From NCBI GenBank assembly GCA_032622095.1, contig CP136068.1, positions 181,292,796-181,356,795 of the forward strand: DNA of 64,000 nt, read 5' to 3'. Position 1 is the stretch's first letter. Each line of letters begins with the position of its first letter. Under the pieces are notes generated by a model, which was not told where the DNA came from, did not search any database, and worked only from the letters and a program-made list of their open reading frames with translations. Of the stretch, positions 22,640 through 33,950 are shown one piece after another. Source of the stretch: Siphonodentalium dalli (taxonomy: Eukaryota; Mollusca; Scaphopoda; Gadilida; Siphonodentaliidae). A program made the position numbers and the translations under genes.

Positions 22640-22975
22640 CATAACATACATACACATCTGAATCTTCAGGATCATATGCCCCATTACTCATTAGGCTGTC
22701 TTGGTGGTTACAAGATTATTTATTATATAAACCGGTCTGTAAACATATCCAGGCTGACATATCTCACTATTATCCAATACTTAATTTTTCTTTTCCTAAG
22801 CATTCATATTTTCACTTTTCACCATTATTCATTACCTAACTATTCTTTCACTAAACACTCATTTTTCACGTTTCAATTTACTGTTATCACAAAATATTAT
22901 GTTAAGTTTGATAATTTTATAATACTCTGTTCTTGAGTCAATCAATAAATCATATTCTATTCTATTCTACAATTT
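22640..22975 (+). mobile_element. LINE-type 3' end with (ATTCT)n tail
   Basis: AT-rich sequence ending gagtcaatcaataaatcata and then attct repeats. The aataaa plus short tandem tail indicates the 3' end of a truncated non-LTR element. The left limit is uncertain. Confidence 0.5.
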
Positions 22976-23519
22976 GGAAACATCAGGCGCCATTCTCCAA
23001 CAACTATAATGCTATATTTGTGTGACGCTAGACGGAATAGAGTGACCGTCGCACGCGACTCTTGTGAACTTGGCGACGACTGTCTCACACGGAGCACTTA
23101 CCATATGAGCAAATTAGGAATGTAATGAAAAGCAGCCATTTAATAAGCTGAAATAACTCTCACCAAACATCGGGTGACGAGGGACATATTTCTCATCCAA
23201 TAAGCGATCGCCAGTATTGATTGCCGAGTCGTCTGGGACCGTGGACCATGTTAGCGTCCGTCAGCCGATCTATGGAACATCTACCCTGTCAGACTGTAAT
23301 AGAGTTGGTCCTCGATTGAAGGCGACTCTAACTTAGGTGCCCATTGAAGGTTACAATACAACAAATCATTCACATAGGCCTCAATGTTAACACATTGCTC
23401 TGGCCTGTATTCGCACGAATGCGTTGAACCTATACACATAATTATTTCAACACTTAAAGAACGTTCTCACCCCGGGTCAAATGGTCCTGATAATTTGCTA
23501 TGATGCTGTTAGGGCAAAC
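22976..23519. other. Unassigned stretch
   Basis: No supported gene or repeat recognised. Confidence 0.4.
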
Positions 23520-23522
23520 TAA

Positions 23523-24089
23523 GTGTCGGCACACACGATCCCGATTGTCCCCGATTAATCAGGCTGCAGGATAAATCGGAGACAACTGGGATCGTGTGCG
23601 CCTAACAATGGAGCGGATTTTGTCGGATCCGATTTAATCGGACGGATCAAAAAATGAGTTTGATTTCATCAGGAGAATCCGGCTCGTGACGATGGCAACG
23701 CGCGTGTTTTGCTTGTCACATGACCGATCGTCACATGACCAAAACCTCATTCAAAATGTCGGAATAGTTAGCGGCGACCGCTATTAGAAATGAAATAAAA
23801 AATTCTGATCGATCGACAAGGAACAACGGCTGGTAGACATATGGGCAGAACATGAATGCCTGTATAATAATCGCAACAAGAGGGCGGCAGCTGTGGAAAG
23901 GTCTATTACGCCAACTTACGGCTATTGCTTGTGACCTCAATATATTATTAAGACTACAGTGGCCATATCATGATTATATGACCGGAGTGAAAATCCGATT
24001 CGTGTGCGCTGACCCCCCGATTTGATCGGGCGCGATTTATCCGGTAGCCGGATTTAACTTGGCACAATCGGGATTATGTGCGCCGACGC
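23523..24089. mobile_element. PIF/Harbinger-like nonautonomous element
   Basis: Terminal inverted repeats gtgtcggcacacacgatccc and (inverted right end) gcgtcggcgcacataatccc enclose 567 bp. TAA flanks both sides (23520-23522 and 24090-24092); a 3-bp TWA duplication is the hallmark of PIF/Harbinger. The body carries a fossil MADF domain (see next entry), the DNA-binding partner protein encoded by Harbinger elements, but no DDE transposase. A deletion derivative of an autonomous copy is the simplest reading. Confidence 0.8.
23809..23934 (+). pseudogene. Fossil MADF (Adf-1/Myb-like) domain
   Basis: The plus frame ending at the TGA at 23932-23934 reads EQRLVDIWAEHECLYNNRNK and then RAAAVERS. The LVDxWxEHECLYNxR core followed by KRxAAxER is the start of a MADF domain, a helix-turn-helix DNA-binding module found in the accessory protein of PIF/Harbinger transposons and in Adf-1-like factors. 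Only about 40 residues remain; an in-frame stop lies immediately upstream and the domain is cut after the first helix. It sits inside the TAA-flanked element, which supports its origin from the transposon. Confidence 0.65.
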
Positions 24090-24092
24090 TAA

Positions 24093-24505
24093 TGCTGTCA
24101 ACAAAAAAGTACCGTTATAATGTTTAATTTGTCTTTTTCGCGGTGTTCCGATAATCTGAACATATCCAGAAAAAGCCATTATGCGCATCAATCATTCAAA
24201 AATATACTTATTGCGAAATATTTTTAATACTGGTTGTATTAATCGTAATATTCGACTGTAATCAAGATGGCTATTCAAGTCGTTTTAGAAACACAATCGC
24301 AGGAATTATTATATTAAAAAAAAATCAATTTAACAGGACCACCAGCGTCATAGCATATTAGCAGGACCACTTGACCAGGTTCTTTTAGACACAAGAAAAT
24401 GTGCCCGAAAGTTATTGTCAACGTATTGCGTCACACTACAATTTTGACAACCGTCATACTACCCTTAAAAGGAGAAAATATGAAATCGAAACACAAAACC
24501 CTCAC
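24093..24505. other. Unassigned AT-rich stretch
   Basis: No supported gene or repeat recognised. Confidence 0.4.
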
Positions 24506-24655
24506 ATAAATTATACGTTGAAACACAAACCCCGCCCATATACGCCCATTTGACAACCGTAACCCCTCCCATAAACCCCTCCCATAAATTATACGCCTAG
24601 TTGACAGCCGTAACCCCTCCCATAAATTATACGCCCATTTGACAGCCGTAACCGT
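24506..24655. repeat. Short imperfect tandem repeat, about 3 copies
   Basis: Units of roughly 48-53 bp with words acagccgtaacccctcccat and aaattatacgcc. Noncoding. Confidence 0.7.
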
Positions 24656-24852
24656 TGGTCACGTGGATTTATTTGGCGTGTCTCGTCGGGAAACACGTTT
24701 GTGCACTTTTCATCCATCTATTATTGGCCATTCAGCTGCCAGAACTTTGTTTATGCTGATCCTATACAGCTTGGGGGTCTCCAGGGTAAATCACTTTACT
24801 AGTTTGCATTTTGTGTATTATATATAACCTGTAGTACATTCAAACATATAGC

Positions 24853-25188
24853 GTGATAGAGAGAGATATATGTGTTGAGGGGAGAGAGAGAGAGAGGGGA
24901 GGGAGGGAGAGAGACAGCGAGCGAGAAAGGGGAGGGAGTGAGCGAGGGAGGGGAGAGATAGAGAGATATATAGATAACGAGATAGAGATAGAGAGAGATA
25001 GAGAGATATTGAAAGAGTGTGATATAGATAGGGAGGGAGGGAGAGAGGGAGCGAGTGATATAGATAGAGAGATAGAGCGAGAGAAAGGGGGATATGAAGG
25101 GAGGGAGGGAGGGAGGGAGAGAGTGATATAGATAGAGAGATATATAGAGATACAAATGTGGAGAGATAGAGTGCGATAGGGTGTTCAG

Positions 25189-25219
<31 letters not shown>

Positions 25220-25255
25220 AGAGAGAGAGAGAGAGAGAGAGAGAAAGATGGAGAG
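24853..25255. repeat. (GA)n-rich microsatellite block 1
   Basis: Long purine-only tracts of gaga/gggag with interspersed gatata. The long ORFs on both strands here consist only of RE/ER or SL repeats and are composition artefacts. Confidence 0.95.
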
Positions 25256-25449
25256 CTAGGGTTTGTAGAGGATATGTGGATAAATGAAGAGGGGACCAAT
25301 ATCACGCTAATATCGCAAGTTGGAGCGCTTGTAAGCACATTGTTTTTGATATTATTGCGATATTAAAATTGCGACGGAGTAGCATGTAAATGATTTGAAG
25401 ACCTTGGGGAGAGTTGACGGAAGATACAAGACAGGAAAACAGACAAAAC

Positions 25450-25513
25450 AATACAGCGAGCGAGAGAAAGAGAGGGAGAGATATAAAGAGAAAGAGAGAG
25501 AGCCAGAGAAAGA

Positions 25514-25604
<91 letters not shown>

Positions 25605-25605
25605 G
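25450..25605. repeat. (GA)n microsatellite block 2
   Basis: A second purine tract, ending in an almost pure (GA)n run at about 25540-25602. Separated from block 1 by about 190 bp of non-repetitive sequence. Confidence 0.95.
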
Positions 25606-26559
25606 GCGTTGGTTGAGACCTGATCTCGGTTTTGGATATGCTAATGCAGTGGCTTTCTGTAGTTATATTAATCACCCTGTTCGTGCGGAATTTCGTTTCT
25701 TAATTTTGTAGACCGCTCCGGGACCTTACCATCCGCCTCTAAATTTCTGTCAAGAATATAACATTTATTTAAATAATGGACATCTGGTTACCTTATTCTA
25801 CGAAGCAGAGATTATAAAACACAACAAATTTGAGTAGCCCTTTAACTGGTGATGGTTGTTTTAACGGCATGTAGTCAATACCTCGTCACTAGCTGTACAC
25901 GTTTACTATCATGCTTGAACAGTGCACCATGCATGTGACAAACTCTAGCTACATGTATTAGAAGCTGCACTGACGAAACACGAAATAGTTAAATATTACT
26001 CCACCATATGACACATGCCCACGTGACCCCCTCGGTACCCCCTAGCCACCATATGCTAGCTATAACAAAATGTTAACTCTGTGCATTTTATTGCGCATTT
26101 GATTCCAACCTGATGCAATAGTATCCACATGGAGTATACCCACATGGTTGCATCATGTGCCAAGGGTGGGGGCGTTACAGCTGTCAGGGGGTTCTATCGT
26201 CCTGGTGTAATGCGAGCCCCTGCAGTTGGTCGATTGTATGATTTATTTGCGATCAATGTGCAGTAAAAGTAAATCGAATCATGACACCCTGTCTTAACTC
26301 AACGCATATTAACTGTCGTCAAATGGATCGCTTTTGTAATATTGCAAGACGATTTATGATTCGAATGAATCATTCCGCCCAATCGGCGAGACAAAGGACA
26401 AAAACAACAAAATCAATGTTCCAATAATATAGTATCGTATATCACGTGATGAATCTCTTTCCTGGTAGCGGCCGGTTTTTGAAGTTTTCGTTGGGATCTT
26501 TATGCCATCGATTACATAACGCAGGTATTATTTATATCAGTTATTAAAACCCAGTCTCT
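25606..26559. other. Unassigned stretch
   Basis: About 950 bp with no supported gene or recognised repeat. Confidence 0.45.
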
Positions 26560-26972
26560 TTGTCAAGCCTGAGCTTAGTGTGCCTGCCATTGGCAGAATG
26601 AGGTCCCCAGAGGGTGAATTTAGTTACGCTAACCCACATAGCGAGCTAGCATCACCAAATCACCCTCTGTGGACCTCATTCTGCTCGGCCTCATCTGCTA
26701 TGGGAGATAAAGACTCAGACTGAATGGTGAATATTGTGATGTTGGAACCTCAATTATGCAATGTGTCGTCTGCCAATTTGGGGATATAGAGAAACTAAAC
26801 TAAAACAGAAATGGAATCTATGTTTCTATAGAAATTTGATAATAAAGAACTTAAAGAGGCATCCTAAGCAGGATGAGGTCCCTAGAGGGTGAAATTACTG
26901 ATACTAGTCCGCTATGCGGGATAGCGTCACTAAATTTGCCCTATGTGGACTTCATTCTGCAAATAACAGACA
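26560..26972. mobile_element. Two-hairpin MITE, copy 2
   Basis: Matches 2131-2703: same left end (cttagtgtgcctgccattgg, then cagaatgaggtcccc), same first hairpin, same linker (atgtgtcgtctgccaattt) and same second hairpin (gtccctagagggtga). It is shorter than copy 1 through internal deletions and its right end is degraded. Confidence 0.75.
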
Positions 26973-27100
26973 GGTATCTGGTACATCATTATTTGTTGAA
27001 GTTATTGACATTAGTCCAGCAAATAATGTGTGCAATTTCCAACTATTGAACATTTTGACCAAAGTTGGGTGTGGAGGGGGGAACTAAGATGTCCCAACGG
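26973..27100. mobile_element. Fragment of the G-run hAT-type MITE
   Basis: The words gcaatttccaactattgaac and ttttgaccaaagttgg match the right part of the element at 17325-18320. Confidence 0.5.
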
Positions 27101-27329
27101 AGTCTTATTGTGCATACATTGAGGAGACATGAGTATTCTAGTATAAATGTTTATTCGGAAAAACAAGTTGCAAGGCAGGAAAAAGGTAATGGTTTAATGT
27201 TAAAGAACGGCTGTCAAGAAGAGCCAAACGTTCGCTTGCAGATAACCCAGCAGGTTTGTTCAATTTCAGAGTCATTAAATGTGAAGATAATGTGTCGTAT
27301 TCGAAGTCCACTGAATTACATGTAGCTGT

Positions 27330-27478
27330 TCGATGTTACAGTTGAATATTGAATATATAATATTTGTTTTGTAATGTTTGTGTGAACCGCCAATGTTCGT
27401 TCTATGTGTAAATAGTGTAAATAATTGTCTCATGTCCCATGTACAAATGGCTGAGAATAAAGCATTCATTCATTCAAG
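27330..27478 (+). mobile_element. LINE-type 3' end with (ATTC)n tail
   Basis: Ends ggctgagaataaagcattca followed by attc units, the 3' signature of a truncated non-LTR retrotransposon. No coding part is attached. Confidence 0.5.
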
Positions 27479-27480
27479 TC

Positions 27481-30435
27481 TGCCCCATAAACAATTTGTC
27501 ACAGCTTCTAATTCCGATTTATAACCCCCCCCCCCGTGCAGTTTTCATTAACAGCAGCTCGCACATTTAATATTTGTGGTAATCTTCTTGGTCGAACCTG
27601 TCTTTAATTGTATTTATAAGAAAGTCCAGTGCGTCAATGTAAACCTTCTTAAAGCGTTGTTCTGAGTTTCAGGGTACTCTGGGTCGGCGGTGCCTTCTTC
27701 ATATCTATGTGGGGCGTTGCGCTGTCTCTCTCCAGCACTGATCTATTGTTATTCAGTAATAACTCACTTATCACGCACTATACTATTGTATTCCCTGAAT
27801 ATAACGTCTGAAGAATACAAATGAAAACCATTACGACAAATGCCGCCCCGACGGGCTTCATTAATTGAAAACCTACAAACGCAGAAAATAGATCTTCCTG
27901 ACTATTAAAATCATTTGGGACCAGAATATATTGCCGTTACAAATGGAAAACGTAGTTCCAATTTAAATTTCAAATACTGGTTAATTTAAATTGTCTGGGG
28001 GACACAGACACCGCATTCAATATCACGATTACAACGTCACGCCGTGTCGTTCTCGGGAAGATTGTCGGGATGATACATGGTCACGAATCGGCGCGCAACA
28101 AACACTAAGCTATTACGCAATGTTACAGAGATGTATACACGAATCGGCGTGTCGCCGCGGAACAAACACTATAGAATATTCTCTAAATTAATGTTACAGT
28201 ATTTTTTTGGCGATTCGTTACGAAGAAATTGTTGAACATGTACGAGGTATTGGGTAGATTTAGAATTTAAAACGGCAAAGTTCAGACATGGATGATAAAT
28301 CCGGACGAATGCTCGACCTTTTAAGTAATGGATGTTGATTTTTGTTGCGTTCCATAGATAGAGTATGGATGCAAGTTGGTCTGACATATTGTGCGGAATG
28401 CGAAATAATGTTCGTAGAAAGGTAGTTCAAGTATTTATTGACCTATGTTGATTCTGGGAGAAATTCATAAGCGAATATTATGAAGTGTATGTTGGAGCGC
28501 AAACCGCCAAGTGGCTTTAATATTAGGGACCATTTAGAACGCTCTATAAAGCGAGATACATGGTGTAAATTTTGAAATCTTGTTTGTAATTGTAACTAAG
28601 TGCTCTTTGACCCAGCAGCGTTCTATTGGACGTGCTGATGAATCTGAATATACCTATATGTCAATGCCGCCTCTCACCAAGTGTCAGGTTTGTAACTAAT
28701 TATTTCAGCCAAACCTTGGCTGTTTATTTCACAGGAGTTTCTGGGATAACCTGTGTGTCGGCTCAGAACATGCGTGCCAATTGAGGAGAACACGCGAAGG
28801 ATTTGTGTAAATGTTAGCCCAAACGACATTTCGAAGTAACGACTGCTTTGTTGTTTATTTCGAGGAATAATACCGCATCATATGAATTCAGCCCAAATAT
28901 ATTGACAGGTGTCAAGGGTCAAACTCAAAACTGAGCAATAAAAAACTAATATTAATAAATACCGAGTATATTTAATTTAACGCCAATGGGTCGTTTATGT
29001 GCGTTCAAGAGTGTATTTATGCCTAAAGCAAAGTGAAATAACGATCTTAAAATGAATTGGCCGGTATATTGTATTAGTTATCAGGGTTACCAGGGTCGTA
29101 GTTGTATAAATTACAATATATTTTTATGCTAAGATAATTGCGTGGTAATTTGTTTGCAATAGATTGATCGGTATTCAGGTCCCATATATGGAAATTCCAA
29201 ATATGGAAAGTGACGTGCGCAAAACAGCTGTATCTGGGTCAGATATATTTATAGCGAAGAAATGTTGTCAAATTGCACGTCTGAATACGCGTCTTATTCT
29301 CACTTATACCGTGTTTATATCAGTTTTATTCTATGTGTTGTTGTGTATTGTATTACTTTGATCAAGGTTGCGCTTTTGTTATTCTCACAAAAGGTAAATT
29401 TGATGCGTGTTTGATGCGTGTTTACATTTCAAAATTTCGTCGGCCATGTACAGTAACACTAACACTACATATCCTTAATTACGAGACTAATTTATCGAAT
29501 GAGGTCAAATTTTCGCATATAAGAAGACTCGTATGTTATTCTGCACCATTCTGACGAGTGCTGAAATTCGCATTATTTTCGTTTTTATCGAAAAATAATC
29601 GTTCTCTATGTAATTTTTTCAACCAAAAAAAAATTCATTGTTTTGCCAATTTCAAGCTAGTTTATAGCATGGTCATGGCATAATTTGACATAGCGAGTGT
29701 CGGTAGACGTTTCTTGAGTGTGCACAACAAATTTTGGTCCCAACGAAGCAGGCTAAAATCCTGAAATTTGTCAATTTTACTTTGCGTGTGAAGAAAATAT
29801 TCATTTAAACTTCCAAAATTGGTTGAAATATGCTCAACAACATTCAGTTGAATGGTGACATTATTTATAGTCACCGACTAACTTCCACGATGAATCAAAT
29901 TTGATTTTATTGGTGACAATTATGTCGCGAGAGATAAAAATGTAAATTTTTTAAAGAAAATGTAAAATTTTAGCTCATTTTAAGACTTTAATTGCTTGTA
30001 GATCGGTGTTAATTATCTTCGTCAATGATGTCATGTCACGCTTGTTAATAATTCATTTGTTCGGAAATACTTATTGGGGGTCGAAATGTATAAAATTTAA
30101 CTACCACCACTTCCAAAAACAACACCAATAAACAATAACGCTCTTTGTTCCATGCAATGGAAATGGCTATTTATTGTCCTGATATCAGTGATATAAATGA
30201 ATGCCTAAAATTAGTATTATCCTGAAATAAATTTATGCCACTTTGGCGAACATGGGAACCACGGTACAATTTATGCCATTTAGGCACACTTCAGAGTGAA
30301 ATCAGGGCTTATATTTCGGCGAAAATCCAAATCTAGATTCTCGTAAATATTCTCGCAAATTACCCTGGATTCTCGTGAAAAAGTATATATGGATTCTCGC
30401 TAAATCAGATGAAATATATGCCTTGGAAATATAGC
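27481..30435. other. Three-kb stretch without recognised content
   Basis: Longest stretch of the window with neither a satellite nor a recognised transposon. A C run lies near 27524. At 28070-28190 the words cacgaatcggcg and aacaaacacta occur twice as a diverged ~80-bp direct repeat. ORFs are short (65-88 codons) with no recognisable domain. Host exons could hide here but I cannot support any. Confidence 0.5.
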
Positions 30436-32850
30436 AAATCGTTTAATGCTTTAGAATTTTTGTTTTTCGGAGATTTATATATATGCTTAAAGACATATTA
30501 TGGACTTGTTATGGACTTTTTCATGTGCGAGAAATTGATAAGTTAGTGCTCAGGGACTTTGCCAAATCACTGAAATTTTCCAAAAAAATCTGCCACACCA
30601 CTTCATAGAGAACATCGTCTGAACTACTCCAAATTGTAAATATTTACATCTCGATTCGGGGCGCAACTATCGGCTATAATTAAACAAAAATGATTTCGCC
30701 ACCGAGAGTCATTGCATTTAACTAATATATAAGAATGACGTTGTGTATCATCCATTTGGATTAATATTCGCAACGAATAACTACTTTGAGAAAGATTATT
30801 CTTAATTTCTATTTGATCACTCTGCCCGGTGTCTGCCGGAGTGTTTCACATCACTTTAATCAAGGAAGACTGTTCAGAAAAACTGTATTTCAAGAAATCG
30901 TTTAATGCTTTAGAATTTTGGTTTTCGGAGATTTATATATATGCTTAAAGACATATTATGGACTTGTTATGGACTTTTTCGGGTGCGAGAAATTGATAAG
31001 TTAGTGCTCAGGCACTTTGCCAACCTGGGGAATTTTATCATTCTACTAACATCACTGAAAATTTCCCAAAAAATCTGCCACACCACTTCATAGAGAACAT
31101 CGTCTGAACTACTCCAAATTGTAAATATTTACATCTCGATTCGGGGCGCAACTATCGGCTATAATTAAACATAAATGATTTCGCCATCGAGAGTCATTGC
31201 ATTTAACTAATATATAAGAATGACGTTGTGTATCATCCATTTGGATTAATATTCGTAACGAATAACTACTTTGAGAAAGATTATTCTTAATTTCTATTTG
31301 ATCACTCTGCCCGGTGTCTGCCGGAGTGTTTCACATCACTTTAATCAAGGAAGACTGTTCAGAAAAACTGTATTTCAAGAAATCGTTTAATGCTTTAGAA
31401 TTTTGGTTTTCGGAGATTTATATATATGCTTAAAGACATATTATGGACTTGTTATGGACTTTTTCGGGTGCGAGAAATTGATAAGTTAGTGCTCAGGCAC
31501 TTTGCCAACCTGGGGAATGTTATCATTCTACTAACATCACTGAAAATTTCCAAAATAATCTACCACCCCACTTCATAGAGAACATCGTCTGAACTACTCC
31601 AAATTGTAAATATTTACATCTCGATTCGGGGCGCAACTATCGGCTATAATTAAACAAAAATGATTTCGCCATCGAGAGTCATTGCATTTAACTAATATGT
31701 AAGAATGACGTTGTGTATCATCCATTTGGATTAATATTCGTAACGAATAACTACTTTGAGAAAGATTATTCTTAATTTCTATTTGATCACTCTGCCCGGT
31801 GTCTGCCGGAGTGTTTCACATCACTTTAATCAAGGAAGACTGTTCAGAAAAACTGTATTTCAAGAAATCGTTTAATGCTTTAGAATTTTGGTTTTCGGAG
31901 ATTTATATATATATGCTTAAAGACATATTATGGACTTGTTATGGACTTTTTCGGGTGCGAGAAATTGATAAGTTAGTGCTCAGGCACTTTGCCAACCTGG
32001 GGAATGTTATCATTCTACTAACATCACTGAAAATTTCCAAAATAATCTACCACACCACTTCATAGAGAACATCGTCTGGACTACTCCAAATTGTAAATAT
32101 TTACATCTCGATTCGGGGCGCAACTATCGGCTATAATTAAACAAAAATGATTTCGCCATCGAGAGTCATTGCATTTAACTAATATATAAGAATGACGTTG
32201 TGTATCATCCATTTGGATTAATATTCGTAACGAATAACTTCTTTGAGAAAGATTATTCTTAATTTCTATTTGATCACTCTGCCCGGTGTCTGCCGGAGTG
32301 TTTCACATCACTTTAATCAAGGAAGACTGTTCAGAAAAACTGTATTTCAAGAAATCGTTTAATGCTTTAGAATTTTGGTTTTCGGAGATTTATATATATG
32401 CTTAAAGATATATTATGGACTTGTTATGGACTTTTTCGGGTGCGAGAAATTGATAAGTTAGTGCTCAGGCACTTTGCCAACCTGGGGAATGTTATCATTC
32501 TACTAACATCACTGAAAATTTCCAAAATAATCTACCACACCACTTCATAGAGAACATCGTCTGAACTACTCCAAATTGTAAATATTTACATCTCGATTCG
32601 GGGCACAACTATCGGCTATAATTAAACAAAAATGATTTCGCCATCGACTCGATGGCATCGAGAGTCATTGCATTTAACTAATATATAAGAATGACGTTGT
32701 GTATCATCCATTTGGATTACTATTCGTAACAAATAACTACTTTGAGAAAGATTATTCTTAATTTCTATTTGATCACTCTGCCCGTTGTCTGCCGGAGTGT
32801 TTCACATCACTTTAATCAAGGAAGACTGTTCAGAAAAACTGCATTTCAAG
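30436..32850. repeat. 485-bp satellite, about 5 copies
   Basis: The word gtctgccgga recurs at 30831, 31316, 31801, 32287 and about 32787, giving units of 485, 485, 486 and 500 bp. The first unit lacks about 40 bp around 30555, and the last carries a ~15-bp insertion (cgactcgatggcat) near 32646. Copies are otherwise very similar. The 88-codon ORF at 31799-32065 exists in one unit only, so I do not treat it as a gene. Confidence 0.93.
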
Positions 32851-32919
32851 ATCACCAAACAACTTTCCTTTTTAGGGCCACCACATCTTTCCAAAGATGT
32901 ACTTCTTCCATTTTGCTAT

Positions 32920-33145
32920 CAAAGACCGAAAAATGTCGTTAAACTAGAGATCCAAATACCCACTAAGGGCCCCTATATCTTGAAATATTAAAGACCGAGA
33001 ATGTCGTTAAACTATAAAGACCGAAAAATGTCGTTAAACTATAGAGATCCAAAAAACCCCTATATCTTGAGATATTATAAAGACCGAAAAATGTCATTAA
33101 ACTATTAAAGACCGAAAAATGTCGTTAAACTAGAGATCCAAACAT
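32920..33145. repeat. Short imperfect tandem repeat (~25-30 bp)
   Basis: The word aaagaccgaaaaatgtcgtt and variants followed by aaact occur about five times with irregular spacing. Confidence 0.75.
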
Positions 33146-33456
33146 CCCGATCCCCTATTTTTTTTAGACAATTAAGAACGAAATATGTCGTTACACCATT
33201 AATACATAATTTGTGTTTATGAAAGTCTGGCACCCATTAGCAGTTTGTTTTCAGTACATTTTAATATTCATTGGAACGTAAACAATTATTCGCTGACAGA
33301 AATCATGTTAATATCGCCTTTCGTTACTGGTTTCCTCTACTCAAATATTTCTCACTGCTCAATACTTATAATTAAAAAAAATGTTCTGTGTTTTGTGTCA
33401 CTTCTTAATAGCATTATGTATTCTGCTATTGGCAAGAAACAAAGTTGCAGTATACC
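33146..33456. other. Unassigned AT-rich stretch
   Basis: No gene or repeat recognised. Confidence 0.4.
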
Positions 33457-33460
33457 TTAA

Positions 33461-33946
33461 AGGTACGGAAGGCCTTGGTGGGTATCCTGTGAACATATTT
33501 CCACCTGTCAAAAACCGCTGCAAACGAAAATAATATTCAAATATAGACATACTTTGTTAATATACAAATGAGAAATATCTCATAAACAGTATGTTATTGT
33601 CGTAAATTTGACGATTGTTTGACAAAGCATAAAAAGTTACTTTCTTGGTGTTTCTTTATATTATGATGGTAAACATAAAGAGCGTTTTTTGTTGCTCAAT
33701 TCCTTATTTGGAAATAATAAAGAGCGTTTATACCATTTGTGTGTGATTAGCCAGTAGCATTGTGCTGCCTTCTATAACACAATCAGACTCTTGTTTAGGT
33801 AAAATTTAGTAGGTCTTTATGTGAACATGATGTTTACGCGATAGTGATCGTATATTTGAACCAATATGTATGCCTTTTAATATTTTTCTGTTTACGGTGT
33901 TTGGAACAAATATGAATATTTTCGACAACTAAGCCCCCTCGTCCCT
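33461..33946 (+). mobile_element. TTAA-flanked AGG-ended MITE, copy 2 (intact)
   Basis: Starts aggtacggaaggccttgg and ends ccccctcgtccct, with TTAA at 33457-33460 and 33947-33950. Same family as 21372-21865. Position 33596 inside this MITE is the point where the 3,259-bp duplication begins, so the second copy at 40851 starts in the middle of the MITE. Confidence 0.78.
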
Positions 33947-33950
33947 TTAA

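Noticed and set aside
24799-25675. Long ORFs rich in RE/ER or SLSL
   Set aside because: Simple translation of (GA)n microsatellite.
30436-32991. ORFs starting MSAGVFHITLIKEDC in satellite units
   Set aside because: Frames are not conserved across the five units; the ORFs differ in length and end by chance.
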